Shown: positions 8,524 to 18,851 of the stretch, piece by piece
How the letters are laid out: each line of letters begins with the position of its first letter
Numbering within the stretch: position 1 is the first letter of the stretch
Source of the DNA: Fervidobacterium nodosum Rt17-B1
GTDB lineage: Bacteria > Thermotogota > Thermotogae > Thermotogales > Fervidobacteriaceae
Assembly (NCBI RefSeq): GCF_000017545.1
Contig: NC_009718.1
Location: forward strand, 1,302,001-1,366,000
DNA length: 64,000 bases
Direction: 5' to 3'
The notes under the pieces: generated by a model
Database searches by the model: none
Told to the model about the DNA's origin: nothing
The model's input: the letters and a program-made list of their open reading frames with translations, nothing else
Position numbers and translations under genes: made by a program

Positions 8524-9741
8524 TTACTTTCTCAAAAACGCTGAGAGAATCTCAACAAAAACTTGGAGCAACTTTTTGCTTGCTTCTGAAAATCTTTTCC
8601 CTTCAAAGTTGTCCAAAGAAATAATCACAAGTCTCTTATCACCTATTTTTACACTCCCGACAAGAGGTATAAAGTTTGGTTCCGTAACTCCCGCCTTAAT
8701 CCACAAATCCCTTTGCGGACTCTCTAGATTAAGCTTGTAAGCTTCATCAAGTTCAACAACTTTGTTTTCTCCAATCGCAGGTCCATAATTGTCTTCGTCC
8801 GCTCTAAAGACTGTGTTTTTTATTTCATCATCGTAGTTATAAACAGCCACACATTTGTATATATCACCATCAAGCATCCAAATGGAGGCTTTTTGTGCTT
8901 CGGGTACTAATTTCACAAGTTCATTAAGCATTGATTGGAGATACTCTTCCAAAGATGTTGATTTTTCCCAAAGAGATACAAGTTTTGACAGACTTTCAAA
9001 GCTTGTTACCATTTCTTTGTAGATTTTCTGTGTTTGCAAAAATCTAATAGCCGCAAGAGCCTGAGAAGACAAAAAAGAAGATATCGCTTTTGATATGTCA
9101 GTGTATTCTTCCGGAACGTGAATGATAAATTTATAATTTTCCACAGGTATCACCATGTAATGCTTTTTCTCGACAGTAAAACTCTTTAATTCGTTTAACC
9201 CTTTTGCTTTTTCTAAAACTTTTTCATCCTCCTTACCAACAACATAATCATTATCTTTAAGTAAAGCATAAGCTATTTCCGGATATTCTGCGTGGAACTT
9301 CATCCCGAGTTCGACTGCAAATTTTGTTGGATCACCTTCGGAATTACTTAAAGCTTCAATGATTATCTTTTCAACAAACGATTGAAGCTTATAAAGTGAT
9401 TGCTCTAAAACCTTTTCGGTCATATCAAACATTACTCCTGCGACACCATAAGAACCATCACCAAGCCTAATCGGCATCCTATGGATACTAAAATACCTTC
9501 CGTTTATAACTTTTTCATGAATCTGATTCCTTCTTGTTCTCATAACTTTTCTATCAATATTGTTTATCTCTTCATCTCCCAGTATTTCTGATTCGAGCTT
9601 GCCAATTAGTTTTCCTTCAGGTAATTGGAGTACGTTTTCTAGCTCTTTATTTATCCAGATAAATCTAAATCTATTATCTTTGATAAAAGCCGGTGCCGGG
9701 AGCCTTTCAAAGAATTGTTGTAAAAAGTATAGATATCTCAC
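8524..9741 (-). CDS. PAS and GAF domain sensory protein without output domain
   Basis: A 405-residue soluble protein. Residues 1-115 form a PAS domain (FIKDNRFRFIWINKELENVL, then DGSYGVAGVMFDMTEK at its end). The middle is not assigned. Residues about 250-402 resemble a GAF domain (LVKLVPEAQKASIWMLDGD, and a terminal SEASKKLLQVFVEILSAFL helix). No kinase, GGDEF or HD output domain is present, so it may act through a partner. It begins with GTG that overlaps the smc stop as GTGA, with a GGAGGAGG SD, so it is translationally coupled to smc. The function is unknown. Confidence 0.7.
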   Translation of the reverse strand: MRYLYFLQQFFERLPAPAFIKDNRFRFIWINKELENVLQLPEGKLIGKLESEILGDEEINNIDRKVMRTRRNQIHEKVINGRYFSIHRMPIRLGDGSYGVAGVMFDMTEKVLEQSLYKLQSFVEKIIIEALSNSEGDPTKFAVELGMKFHAEYPEIAYALLKDNDYVVGKEDEKVLEKAKGLNELKSFTVEKKHYMVIPVENYKFIIHVPEEYTDISKAISSFLSSQALAAIRFLQTQKIYKEMVTSFESLSKLVSLWEKSTSLEEYLQSMLNELVKLVPEAQKASIWMLDGDIYKCVAVYNYDDEIKNTVFRADEDNYGPAIGENKVVELDEAYKLNLESPQRDLWIKAGVTEPNFIPLVGSVKIGDKRLVIISLDNFEGKRFSEASKKLLQVFVEILSAFLRK

Positions 9742-12700
9742 GCTGTTACCTCCTCCATCTTAACTTGTAATATCTTAGAAATACCATCTACCATGGTTAC
9801 TCCATGAACTATGTCTCCAGCCTCCATTATGAGTTTATTGTGTGTGATAACTATAAATTGTGAATGCTCTTGTTCCAATAAACGTCTAAATTTCTCAGAA
9901 TTGTAATCATCAAGCGGAGCGTCAACTTCGTCAAGCACGTAAAAAACTCCTTTATTAGCTTCAAGCATTGCCATTATTAATGCTATACCAACAAGCGCTT
10001 TTTCTCCGCCAGATAATAATTGAAGTCTTTGAACCCTTTTACCAGCTTTAGAAATCGTTATTTCTATACCCGATTCCAATATATCACCATCGTCTAAAAT
10101 TCTCATTCCGCCAGTTCCTCCGTAAAATAGGTTTTCTATATACGTTCTAAAAGCACTATTTATTTGATTAAATACCCTTAAAAATTGTTCACGTGCTTGT
10201 GCGTTTGTTTGCTCAATAAGTTCTTCCAGTTTCTTTTTTGCATCTTCTAAGTCTTGTTTCTGCTTTAATAGCTCGTTGTATTCTTGCTCAATGGCTTTGT
10301 ATTCATCTATCGCTGTTAAGTCTACTGCACCTAACATTTTGAGTTTGTTTTCTAGATCCTTAATTTCATTAGCAAGTTCGTCTAATTTTTCTGGTTCCAC
10401 ATCGATAGGTGTTCTATATTCTTCAGGAATATTTGATATTCTAAACGATATTTCTTGAAGTCTCATTTCTGTTTCGTGAATGCGTTCTTTTATAGATTCT
10501 ATTTCTGTCTTCTGGTCTCGTAACTCTTTCTCAAGTTGTTCAAGCTTTTGAAGCTTCTCTTCTTTCCCTGCTTTCTTTTCGCGTATGCCAGAAAATAACT
10601 CTTGAGAGGTATTTCTCAACGTTTCTAACTCTTTTTCATTTTCCAAGAGAAACTTTTTCGTTTCATCAATATCTTCTTCAAGTTTTGATATAACAGACTT
10701 TGCATTTATAAGCTCATCCTTAATCTCTTCTATCCTTGAATTTATCCTATCACTTTCTGCGTTGTATTGTAATTTTCTCTCAAACAAATTCTTTACTTCC
10801 GCACGGTAAGTAGCTATAGATTCATTGAGTTGCTCTAATTTTTTCCTATGTTCATCAAGTCCCTTTGAAAATTCATTAACACTATTTTGAAGATTTTTCC
10901 TCTTTTCATCGAGTTCTTTTGATTGATTTTCCAAAACTTCTATTCTTGCTATGTTCCCCTCGTATTTTGCGTTGTACTCTGCTTCAAGTTTAACAAGGTC
11001 AGAAATTTCATTTGTGATTTCCTTGTAGGCTTTTTGTAGTTCCTCTAATACTCTTTTCGAAGATAAAGATCGGCTTGAAACGGTTGCAAGTTCTTCCCTA
11101 ACTATATTCATATTGTTTTGCAACTCGTTGATTTCCTTATTTATAACCGAAATTTCATTTTCTGTATTTTCCTTTTCATGTTCGATTTGCTCTATATTTT
11201 CTTCCAAAGTTTTCAACCTAACTCTTCTGGCAATTATCGAATTGGCGTAATCTTCTTTTGACCTTCCACCACTCATTGCTCCTCTTCCGGAGATGAGTTC
11301 TCCATCTAGCGTAACTATCCTTGAACGGATGTTATACTTTCTCTTTATCTCTATCGCATTGTCGATGTCTTTAACTATTATATCGTTCCCGAAAAGAAAG
11401 TACGGAAGCGCTTCGTACTCTTTTGAGACGTTCACAAGTTTGGCTGCATAGCCAATGAATCCTTCTTCTTTTTCTACACCCTTTATCTCCGAAAATGATG
11501 AATCGATTAAATCTAAAGGAATAAACGTTGCCCTACCATATTCTCCGGCTTTTAGAAATTCTATTATTTTCTTTCCATCTTCTGCTGTTTTCACAACAAC
11601 ATTTTGAACAGCTCCGCCGAGAAGAACTTCATACGCGGTCGATAAAGACTTGTCAAAATCGATAAGATTAGCGACAACGTCTATCAACCCATCAAAAATA
11701 TCTTTGTTCTCAAATATTTTTCTTATAGAGTGACCAAATCCCTGGTACTCTGAAATTTGCCTCTTTATTACGTCTATCTCTGCTTTGACTTCTTTCTCGC
11801 GTTTCACTAACTTCTCTAGTAATAAACTTTTTTCCTCTTTTTTCTTTCTATACTCTTCTATTGACGATTTTATACTTTCGAGTTCTTTAACAAGCTCGTT
11901 TTCTTTTTCAACTATGTCAAGTAGATGTTTCTCTAAATCTGATATTTCGTCTTCTAATTCTTGCTTTCGATCTTCCTTATTTACCCTTTGACTTTGTATC
12001 ATCTCAAGGCGGTGTTTTATATCTTGATTGTTCTCATTTAATCTTATAATTTCATTATGAATTTTTGAAAGATTTTTTTCTATTTCTTCGTATTCCTGCT
12101 TTTTCTTTAATATTTCCTTTTCTTGTTCGGTGTATTGGGTAAAAATTTTGGATTTCTCATCTTCAAGTTCCGAGAGAACTTTTTCTTTTTCGTTAAGCTC
12201 TTCCAAAATTTTCGCCAAAATTAATTTTATTTCTTCATTCCTATTTTTTAGAGTGTTCGTTTCTTCATTGAGCATATCAACACGGGTTGTTATTTCTATA
12301 TATTTATTTTCAAGTTCGCTCAGTTTCTTTGAAAATTTTTCTTTTATTTCAAGTAGTTGATTTTCTCTTGTCTTAAATTCTTCTAATGTCTTTGTATAGC
12401 TTTCCATTTCAACATCTATCTGATTGAACTCGTCTTTTAAATTTGACCATTCCATTTCTAGTTGAGCCAAATGTCTTAATTTTTCTTTAAGGCTTACATT
12501 AAGTTCACTATGGTAATTTTCCATATCGGATAATCTTTGCTTTTCTATTTTGTAAACTCCACCAAAATATTCTTTTTTGAGTGTTTCAAGCTTCTCAGAA
12601 TATTCAATATACCTTTCTGCACGCTTGACCTTTAAATACAATGATTTTCTGTTTTTATCCATTTCAAACAATATGTCACTAATTCTGTTAAGATTTATTT

Positions 12701-13232
12701 GCGTAGTTTCAAGCTTTGAGAGAGCTTCTTTCTTCTTTTCCCTGTATATTCCTATTCCTGCTATCTCTTCTATCATAGTTCTAAGATTTTCCGGTGTAGA
12801 TGACACTATTCTATCTATTTGACCTTGGCCAATAATAGAATAAGGGTTTTTCCCATAACCATGCTGCATTAAGAAATCTCTTATATCTTTTAACCTTGCA
12901 ATATCGCCATTCAACAAATACTTACCTGTACCATCACGTGACAACTCACGTGCGATTGAAACACGTTCGTTCCCATTTTCAAAAACCAATTCAACGTACG
13001 CAAATTGAGCAGGTGGTTTCTTTTCGTTCCCCCAAAATACAACATCTTCTCTTTCCTGAGCCCTTATCTCTTTCATCGACTGTTCACCGAGAACCCATCT
13101 TATAGCGTCAACAACGTTGGACTTCCCTGAACCGTTTGGTCCAACGATAGCGGTGACTCTATTTGAAATTTCAAGTCTAACAGGCTCAGCAAAAGATTTG
13201 AAGCCTTTTATAAATATTTCCTTAAGTATCAC
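9738..13232 (-). CDS. smc: Chromosome segregation protein SMC
   Basis: An 1164-residue SMC ATPase that compacts and segregates the chromosome with ScpA and ScpB. Walker A GPNGSGKSN is at residues 31-39. A coiled coil runs to about 495, a hinge domain (FDGLIDVVANLI to SGRGAMSGGR) covers about 510-670, a second coiled coil follows, and the C-terminal head has the ABC signature LLSGGEKALVGIALIMA and Walker B VFYVLDEVDAPLDD. Length is standard. The ATG lies within the last codons of murC (11-base overlap), linking chromosome segregation to wall synthesis in one transcript. Confidence 0.98.
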   Translation of the reverse strand: MILKEIFIKGFKSFAEPVRLEISNRVTAIVGPNGSGKSNVVDAIRWVLGEQSMKEIRAQEREDVVFWGNEKKPPAQFAYVELVFENGNERVSIARELSRDGTGKYLLNGDIARLKDIRDFLMQHGYGKNPYSIIGQGQIDRIVSSTPENLRTMIEEIAGIGIYREKKKEALSKLETTQINLNRISDILFEMDKNRKSLYLKVKRAERYIEYSEKLETLKKEYFGGVYKIEKQRLSDMENYHSELNVSLKEKLRHLAQLEMEWSNLKDEFNQIDVEMESYTKTLEEFKTRENQLLEIKEKFSKKLSELENKYIEITTRVDMLNEETNTLKNRNEEIKLILAKILEELNEKEKVLSELEDEKSKIFTQYTEQEKEILKKKQEYEEIEKNLSKIHNEIIRLNENNQDIKHRLEMIQSQRVNKEDRKQELEDEISDLEKHLLDIVEKENELVKELESIKSSIEEYRKKKEEKSLLLEKLVKREKEVKAEIDVIKRQISEYQGFGHSIRKIFENKDIFDGLIDVVANLIDFDKSLSTAYEVLLGGAVQNVVVKTAEDGKKIIEFLKAGEYGRATFIPLDLIDSSFSEIKGVEKEEGFIGYAAKLVNVSKEYEALPYFLFGNDIIVKDIDNAIEIKRKYNIRSRIVTLDGELISGRGAMSGGRSKEDYANSIIARRVRLKTLEENIEQIEHEKENTENEISVINKEINELQNNMNIVREELATVSSRSLSSKRVLEELQKAYKEITNEISDLVKLEAEYNAKYEGNIARIEVLENQSKELDEKRKNLQNSVNEFSKGLDEHRKKLEQLNESIATYRAEVKNLFERKLQYNAESDRINSRIEEIKDELINAKSVISKLEEDIDETKKFLLENEKELETLRNTSQELFSGIREKKAGKEEKLQKLEQLEKELRDQKTEIESIKERIHETEMRLQEISFRISNIPEEYRTPIDVEPEKLDELANEIKDLENKLKMLGAVDLTAIDEYKAIEQEYNELLKQKQDLEDAKKKLEELIEQTNAQAREQFLRVFNQINSAFRTYIENLFYGGTGGMRILDDGDILESGIEITISKAGKRVQRLQLLSGGEKALVGIALIMAMLEANKGVFYVLDEVDAPLDDYNSEKFRRLLEQEHSQFIVITHNKLIMEAGDIVHGVTMVDGISKILQVKMEEVTA

Positions 13233-14586
13233 TACTTTCCCCCCGATTCCCGCTTGCAGTATTTAGCCCTGCAACTATTTCGCGCGAAATGTTGTATATA
13301 TTACCAGCACCAACAAACATGTAAACAGCGTTATCTTGTAGTTCGATGTTCTTTAAATCTTCTATTTTTTCTACAAATATTGCTTTGGCTATTTCGCTGA
13401 CTATATTCTTTGCCGTAACACCATTTTTAGTTTCAAACGCGCCATATATTTCCGTTATGTATATTTCATCAGCACTTTGGAGAATTCTTTTAAATCTTTC
13501 CGCTTCCCTTTTGAATCGTGTGTACCTGTGCGGTTGGAAGATTAAAACGATTTTCCTCTCCGGGTAGACTTCTCTTGAGGTTTTTAAAAGAACTTCTATT
13601 TCATCAGCAGTATGTGCGTAATCATCGACAATTGTTATTTTTCTTGAAGGATTGTCGTAACTTACATTGAATCTCCTACCTGGCAGTCTAAAATCTTCGA
13701 AAGAATCTAGTACTTTATCTATGTTGTATCCTATACTCGAAAGAAGTGAAATAACAGCCAATGCGTTGAGTGCGTTATGATAACCTGGAACTGGTAAGAA
13801 AAATTTTCTTTCGCCATACGGAGTAAAAATTGTCACCGTTTGATAAAATCCTTCTTGTTTTCTTTCCACAAGCTTAAAATCTCCAGAATAAACTCCGAAA
13901 GTTACATTACCTTTGAATTTTTTCTCATCAGCAAATGTAACTACAAATTTGGAATTTTTAATCAAAGTTTCAAAACTGCTATAGTAATGTTCCAGACTCT
14001 GGTAATTTTCTACATGATCCTCTCTAATATTTGTAATTATCAGAAATTCAGGTCTAAAAAGTTCGTACCCAGGTTGACTCTCATCCAATTCGTAAACAGC
14101 TATATCGCTCTTACCATGTCGATAATTACCGTGCTCAAGCTTATTGTGGAGTGCGCCAAGAAAAACGTAAGGGTCTGCCCCAAGATCTATAAGACTGTTT
14201 GCCAGCATCGAAGTTGTTGTAGATTTTCCATCGGTACCAGTTACAGCAAAACCGCGAAATGGTTCTAATATCCTCCTAAAATGATCAATACGCATTGTTA
14301 TGGGTATTCCCAGTTCTTGAGCCTTTACATATTCCGGGTTAGTCTTTGAAATCGCGGGTGTAACTATTACTTCATCAACATTTTCCACATTTTTTTCTTC
14401 ATGTGAATGAAAAACCTTAACTCCAATACTTTCAAGGTGCTTTGTTGTATCTGAACTATATGGGTCGCTGCCAGAGACGATATTTCCGTTAAAATGCTCA
14501 TGCATTGCTTGAGCGCTCATTCCAATGCCACCGACACCAACAAAGTGTATCTTTTTCTTTATCTGAATATTTTCCATCTTTTCCAT
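13222..14586 (-). CDS. murC: UDP-N-acetylmuramate--L-alanine ligase
   Basis: A 454-residue Mur ligase that adds L-alanine to UDP-MurNAc in peptidoglycan synthesis. The N-terminal Rossmann motif HFVGVGGIGMSA is near residue 15, the ATP-binding GTDGKSTTTS near 118, and the C-terminal VDDYAHTADEI and LIFQPHRYTRF motifs are typical of MurC. The usual GTxGKTTT loop carries a serine here. It lies 38 bases after murG and overlaps smc by 11 bases. The signature is unambiguous. Confidence 0.97.
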   Translation of the reverse strand: MEKMENIQIKKKIHFVGVGGIGMSAQAMHEHFNGNIVSGSDPYSSDTTKHLESIGVKVFHSHEEKNVENVDEVIVTPAISKTNPEYVKAQELGIPITMRIDHFRRILEPFRGFAVTGTDGKSTTTSMLANSLIDLGADPYVFLGALHNKLEHGNYRHGKSDIAVYELDESQPGYELFRPEFLIITNIREDHVENYQSLEHYYSSFETLIKNSKFVVTFADEKKFKGNVTFGVYSGDFKLVERKQEGFYQTVTIFTPYGERKFFLPVPGYHNALNALAVISLLSSIGYNIDKVLDSFEDFRLPGRRFNVSYDNPSRKITIVDDYAHTADEIEVLLKTSREVYPERKIVLIFQPHRYTRFKREAERFKRILQSADEIYITEIYGAFETKNGVTAKNIVSEIAKAIFVEKIEDLKNIELQDNAVYMFVGAGNIYNISREIVAGLNTASGNRGESSDT

Positions 14587-14624
14587 ACACTCCTTCTTTA
14601 CTTTTCTTGTTTTAAATTTTAAAC

Positions 14625-15653
14625 TTATAAGCCTAAAACAGAACTTATCGATTCAACAATTTTAATAGCGGGATTTGTTCGTTCTTCGAATTTTCTACCT
14701 TTATTTATTATACCTCTAAGTGCTTGAACAAATTTTTCTTTATTGTACTCATTCTCCCTTATCATAACACCAAGTTGTTCTTTTTCAATTATCTTTGCGT
14801 TAAGAATTTGATGAGATTCTGTCGAACCTTCCCATGGAACAACAATTGCCGGAACGTTGAAGTATATCAATTCTGATATTGTTGTTGCCCCACCTCTTGT
14901 AATTGCAGCATCAACACTTCTCCAATACGCGTACATGTTGTCTATATAATCTTTTACTTGAACGTTATTAGGAACCGTACCATCCAATTTTTTTCCACCA
15001 GAAGAGAGAATAAAATTGACATCCGGCATTTCTAAAGCAATTTCAAGTGTTATTTTATTCAAAAACTCGCTTCCCCCACTCCCGCCAATTACTATAACTG
15101 TTGGATGCGGGAGTTCTACTTTCCCATCTCTTGCCCATATTGGATTTCCAACAACTTCTATTTTATTATGAATTTTTTTTGGAAATCTTTGGATCGATTC
15201 TTCAAAAGATAAAAAAACGCGCTTTGCAAATTTTGAAATGGCTATATTTGCCTTACCAGGTAATGTGTTTTGCTCTTGAACGAAAACAGGTATACCAAGC
15301 CTTTTCGCAGCTTTTGCAACGGGATAACTAACGTATCCTCCAGATACATAAACAAAATCCGGTGAAAATTTCTTCAATTCTTCTTGAATCTTTTTCGAAT
15401 TTGAAATTAACTTGGAAAATCTAATAATATTTTCCGGATGGAAAACAGGTCTCCTCAAACCTTTTACATTAATCGTGTACCTTTTAAACTCCGGATGAAC
15501 AACCGGAAGCAATCTTTCCTCAATTTTCCCACTTACACAAAAGTAAAGTATCTCAATATCGTATCTTTTTTGAAATTCTTCCAATACAGCGATGTTTGGA
15601 TAAAGGTGTCCACCGGTCACACCACCTGCTGCGGCTATTTTCAATTTCTTCAA
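14625..15653 (-). CDS. murG: UDP-GlcNAc:lipid I GlcNAc transferase
   Basis: A 342-residue GT-B glycosyltransferase that converts lipid I to lipid II at the inner membrane face. The N-terminal glycine loop AAGGVTGGHLYPNIAV (residues 8-23), YVSGGYVSYPVAKAAKRLGIPVFVQEQN in the first domain, VIGGSGGSEFLN opening the second, and TRGGATTISELIYFNVPAIVVPW as the UDP-GlcNAc binding region are all present. It sits between ftsW and murC, as in a standard division and cell-wall cluster. Confidence 0.97.
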   Translation of the reverse strand: MKKLKIAAAGGVTGGHLYPNIAVLEEFQKRYDIEILYFCVSGKIEERLLPVVHPEFKRYTINVKGLRRPVFHPENIIRFSKLISNSKKIQEELKKFSPDFVYVSGGYVSYPVAKAAKRLGIPVFVQEQNTLPGKANIAISKFAKRVFLSFEESIQRFPKKIHNKIEVVGNPIWARDGKVELPHPTVIVIGGSGGSEFLNKITLEIALEMPDVNFILSSGGKKLDGTVPNNVQVKDYIDNMYAYWRSVDAAITRGGATTISELIYFNVPAIVVPWEGSTESHQILNAKIIEKEQLGVMIRENEYNKEKFVQALRGIINKGRKFEERTNPAIKIVESISSVLGL

Positions 15654-15672
15654 TCTAATTCACTCCTTGTAT

Positions 15673-16788
15673 TTATCTTTGTATATAATATTCTTTTATG
15701 TTTGTTTTTTCGCCAGTATCTTCACCTTGTTTTTGAGTCAACCCAGACATTATTATTCCAAATCCAATTAGTAATGAAATTATAGAACTTCCGCCTGTAC
15801 TGATGAATGGTAATGGTACACCTGTTACTGGGAAAAATCCAGAAAAAACTCCGAAATTAATTACTACATGCAACATAATTACCGTTGCGTAAGACCATGT
15901 GAAAACCCTTACCGCTACATCTTTTATATAACTTGCAGCCCTCATAAGAGCATAAGTTAAAAAGAAATACATTACACCAACAATTAAAATTCCAAAAAAT
16001 CCAAGATCCTCACCTATCACTGAAAGCACAAAGTCACTTTCCGCTTCAGGAACATAAACTTTCAACCATCCATTACCAATGCCAAGTCCTGTAGCATTGG
16101 AGTTTTTCAAAGTTTTTAATGCTATATCAACTTGTGGGGCCATTGTTCCACTGAAAAAGTATCTTAACCTTCCCAATTGATATGGATGCAGCAATCCGGC
16201 CGAGGAAGCAATTACTATGAATGTTACAGCAGCCACAAAAGAAAATATAAAATATGACAACTTGGTACCACCATAGTACATTGCAACAATTGCTATGATG
16301 AAAGTCAATAAAGATGTACTCAGATTAGGTTCTATAATAATTAGAGCGACGTATACTATAGAATAAAGTAATGGAACAACAAAGCCTTTTGTGAATTTCT
16401 CCATTTCTTTATAATTATTCTTCGCATAAATAGATAAGAAAAGTATCAAAATAATCTTTGCAAACTCTGATGATTGTAGTGTAAAACCACGAATATTTAT
16501 CCATCTGTGTGCTCCGTTGACAGGTGGAAAAACAAAAACAATAAGCAAAAGCAAAATACCTAAAAAGTAAAAAAGTTTTACATGTTTTTCGTAAAAGGAG
16601 AAAGGTATGTTCATAGCAACATAAAAAGCAATAAGACCAACAAATATGTTGAACAAATGTTTAACAAAAAAATTACTTGAAGTCCCAAGGACTCTTTCTC
16701 GTGCGATATCAAGGCTATACATAGCCAGTGCGCCAATTATGAATAATATCAAATAAGAAACAACAATTATAGTTATCTCTTGTCTCAT
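15673..16788 (-). CDS. ftsW: FtsW/RodA/SpoVE-family lipid II polymerase
   Basis: A 371-residue SEDS protein with about ten membrane helices, the glycosyltransferase that polymerises lipid II at the septum. Family motifs: NGAHRWINIRGFTLQSSEFAKI near residue 90, IIEPNLSTSLL near 152, and the long C-terminal NFGVFSGFFPVTGVPLPF with STGGSS. Its place directly before murG favours FtsW over RodA. Its ATG overlaps the hemW stop as ATGA, so the two are coupled. Confidence 0.93.
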   Translation of the reverse strand: MRQEITIIVVSYLILFIIGALAMYSLDIARERVLGTSSNFFVKHLFNIFVGLIAFYVAMNIPFSFYEKHVKLFYFLGILLLLIVFVFPPVNGAHRWINIRGFTLQSSEFAKIILILFLSIYAKNNYKEMEKFTKGFVVPLLYSIVYVALIIIEPNLSTSLLTFIIAIVAMYYGGTKLSYFIFSFVAAVTFIVIASSAGLLHPYQLGRLRYFFSGTMAPQVDIALKTLKNSNATGLGIGNGWLKVYVPEAESDFVLSVIGEDLGFFGILIVGVMYFFLTYALMRAASYIKDVAVRVFTWSYATVIMLHVVINFGVFSGFFPVTGVPLPFISTGGSSIISLLIGFGIIMSGLTQKQGEDTGEKTNIKEYYIQR

Positions 16789-17918
16789 CTAAAGTATTCC
16801 TCCCAAAAACTAAGTAGAGTAACGAAGAAAAGATTGCTGAAATCCATGCCTTTTTCTGAAAGTTTTTTTCCATCAAAGAAATCGAATTTGTTTTTTAACG
16901 CATCCATAACGGGGGAAATGTCTATATTTGTTTTTTCTTTAATATATTCTTTATCTACTCCCAACATTGTACGTAAGTTCATAAAAGTTGTTTCTAGAGC
17001 CTCGCGTTCGGGAGTATTTAAAGATTCGTAAGCCCTTGGGAATTTCCCTTCGGATATAGAAATAAAATAATCTGAAAAACTCTCATGGTTGTTGTACCTC
17101 AAAAAACCAATATGCCCACCAGCTGAGATACCTAAACCAACGTAATCTGTATTTGCCCAATATTTCAAATTATGTTTGCAATATTTGCCGTTCAAAGCAA
17201 AGTTAGATATTTCATACCTTTCGTAACCAAAACCACTAATTGCGTTCAAAAAATCATCGTATCTCTGGAAAGTTTGGTCATCTGGTTTTTTTAAAACGCT
17301 GTTGTTTTTATCATTATGAACTTCAAGCATATAAACTGAAATATGATCTGGTAAAAAATCACTAATGAACTGAACATTTTTTCCAATTGTACTCCAACTC
17401 TCACCAGGAAGGCCTATTATAAAATCAACATTTATATTATCAAAATATCTTTTGGCAATATCAAATTTCCTTATAAAGGTCTCGAAATCATAGAGCCGCC
17501 CAGACTTTTTCAAAACAACATCATCGGCACTTTGAAGACCCATACTTATTCTATTTACACCTATTTTTTTGTAAAATTGCGCGTTCTCTTTTGTGAAGCT
17601 TTCTGGATTTACTTCTATCGTTATTTCTGCGTTATTTGAAATATAAGGTTCTAATTTTTCAAAAATTTTACTGATGTTTTTTATGGGGAAAATACTTGGA
17701 GTCCCACCACCAATGTAAAGTGTGTCAATTCCAGAATTTAAATACTCTTTGTACAAATCAATTTCATTTAAAAGATATTCTGTATATTCATCAAAATTAT
17801 TCTCAACATAGCTTACAAAATCACAATAAATACATCTTTTCTTACAAAACGGTATATGAACGTACAAGCCTAATTTAAAATTTTTTATGTCGTCCAACTT
17901 GTTCATCCCCGCTATCAA
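16785..17918 (-). CDS. hemW: Radical SAM family heme chaperone HemW
   Basis: A 377-residue radical SAM protein with the HemW N-terminus LYVHIPFCKKRCIYCDF, a CX3CX2C iron-sulfur site near residue 25, then IDTLYIGGGTPSIFP near 62 and ISMGLQSADD near 125. HemW binds heme and inserts it into respiratory enzymes; older records call it a coproporphyrinogen oxidase-like protein, but the true oxidase HemN has a different N-terminus. The start is uncertain: TTG at 17918 or the internal ATG at 17906 are both possible, and neither has a clear SD. It follows the putative outer-membrane gene. Confidence 0.88.
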   Translation of the reverse strand: MIAGMNKLDDIKNFKLGLYVHIPFCKKRCIYCDFVSYVENNFDEYTEYLLNEIDLYKEYLNSGIDTLYIGGGTPSIFPIKNISKIFEKLEPYISNNAEITIEVNPESFTKENAQFYKKIGVNRISMGLQSADDVVLKKSGRLYDFETFIRKFDIAKRYFDNINVDFIIGLPGESWSTIGKNVQFISDFLPDHISVYMLEVHNDKNNSVLKKPDDQTFQRYDDFLNAISGFGYERYEISNFALNGKYCKHNLKYWANTDYVGLGISAGGHIGFLRYNNHESFSDYFISISEGKFPRAYESLNTPEREALETTFMNLRTMLGVDKEYIKEKTNIDISPVMDALKNKFDFFDGKKLSEKGMDFSNLFFVTLLSFWEEYFR

Positions 17919-17930
17919 ATTTTATTTTTC

Positions 17931-18803
17931 TTAAAAAATATCGGCCATCTTAATCTTGAAGTATCCAACGTTATTTTGGATAATCAAATCTCCCTGAATA
18001 GGGGAAAGAAATCTGAACCAAATACCGTATTTTACATTCTCCGATGATGGAATGTACGTCCCATAAGCCGAGAAAAAGAATCTAAAATCCCACAAGTCTA
18101 TAAATATTCTTCCGCCAAGCACACCTACTATTCTTCTTTCGTCAAAATCCCAACCAAGGTTCACCGTAGCGCCTTGTTCGAGAGATTTATCAGAAAACAC
18201 ATAAAATCCAAGTGAGTATATATTACCAATCTGAACAAAACTTAGCTGAAGGGTGTCAACATTTGCAAATCCCCTTTTCATATTAATTGATATATGCGGA
18301 TTACTTATACCCAGTCTAGATAAAGAAAATCCTTCGTAATTAAGTGCAAAAGGTCCTATGGTTGTTTCACCAACAGGTAGGGCAGGTATTGAAAACCAAG
18401 TTTTTGAGTATTCTGCTAAAATAGATTGCGTAGATGAGATATAATAAGTCCTTTCGTAACCTGTTGTTGGTATAGAATAATTCTCATATCCAATTGTCAA
18501 AACTACACCGTATGATTGACCTACGAAAGTTAATAAATTAAAATAGCTCTTATCAATTTGCCTTTTCATTGTAACAAAACCAAGTTTGTAAGATTCACTT
18601 CTCATTGATTCATCAAAGATTCTCAATCCTGCAGCATACTTATTGTTTTCCACAACCAAAGCTAAGTTCCATAAGTCAAGAGAGAAAGAATTGTATATTC
18701 CCTGAATTTCTGGGATAATGTCATAGCTAAAAGCATTGGAAAAAACAACAATAAGAATCATTAAAACTATGAACTTTAAAATTTTAAAAGATTTCATTTT
18801 CAT
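17931..18803 (-). CDS. Secreted protein, putative outer-membrane beta-barrel
   Basis: A 290-residue protein I do not recognise. It has a clear signal peptide (lysines, then FIVLMILIVVFSNAFS, cleavage near residue 26). The rest shows alternating hydrophobic stretches rich in Tyr, Phe, Gly and Ser, typical of beta strands, and it ends in phenylalanine (ADIF), the usual last residue of outer-membrane barrels. Thermotogae have an outer toga, so an outer-membrane barrel is plausible, but this is inference from composition. The ATG has a strong GGAGGGGGG SD. It lies between gatB and hemW. Confidence 0.6.
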   Translation of the reverse strand: MKMKSFKILKFIVLMILIVVFSNAFSYDIIPEIQGIYNSFSLDLWNLALVVENNKYAAGLRIFDESMRSESYKLGFVTMKRQIDKSYFNLLTFVGQSYGVVLTIGYENYSIPTTGYERTYYISSTQSILAEYSKTWFSIPALPVGETTIGPFALNYEGFSLSRLGISNPHISINMKRGFANVDTLQLSFVQIGNIYSLGFYVFSDKSLEQGATVNLGWDFDERRIVGVLGGRIFIDLWDFRFFFSAYGTYIPSSENVKYGIWFRFLSPIQGDLIIQNNVGYFKIKMADIF

Positions 18804-18851
18804 AACCCCCCTCCTATATCTACAAAAAAGTATAAATGCTTTGTCAATATC

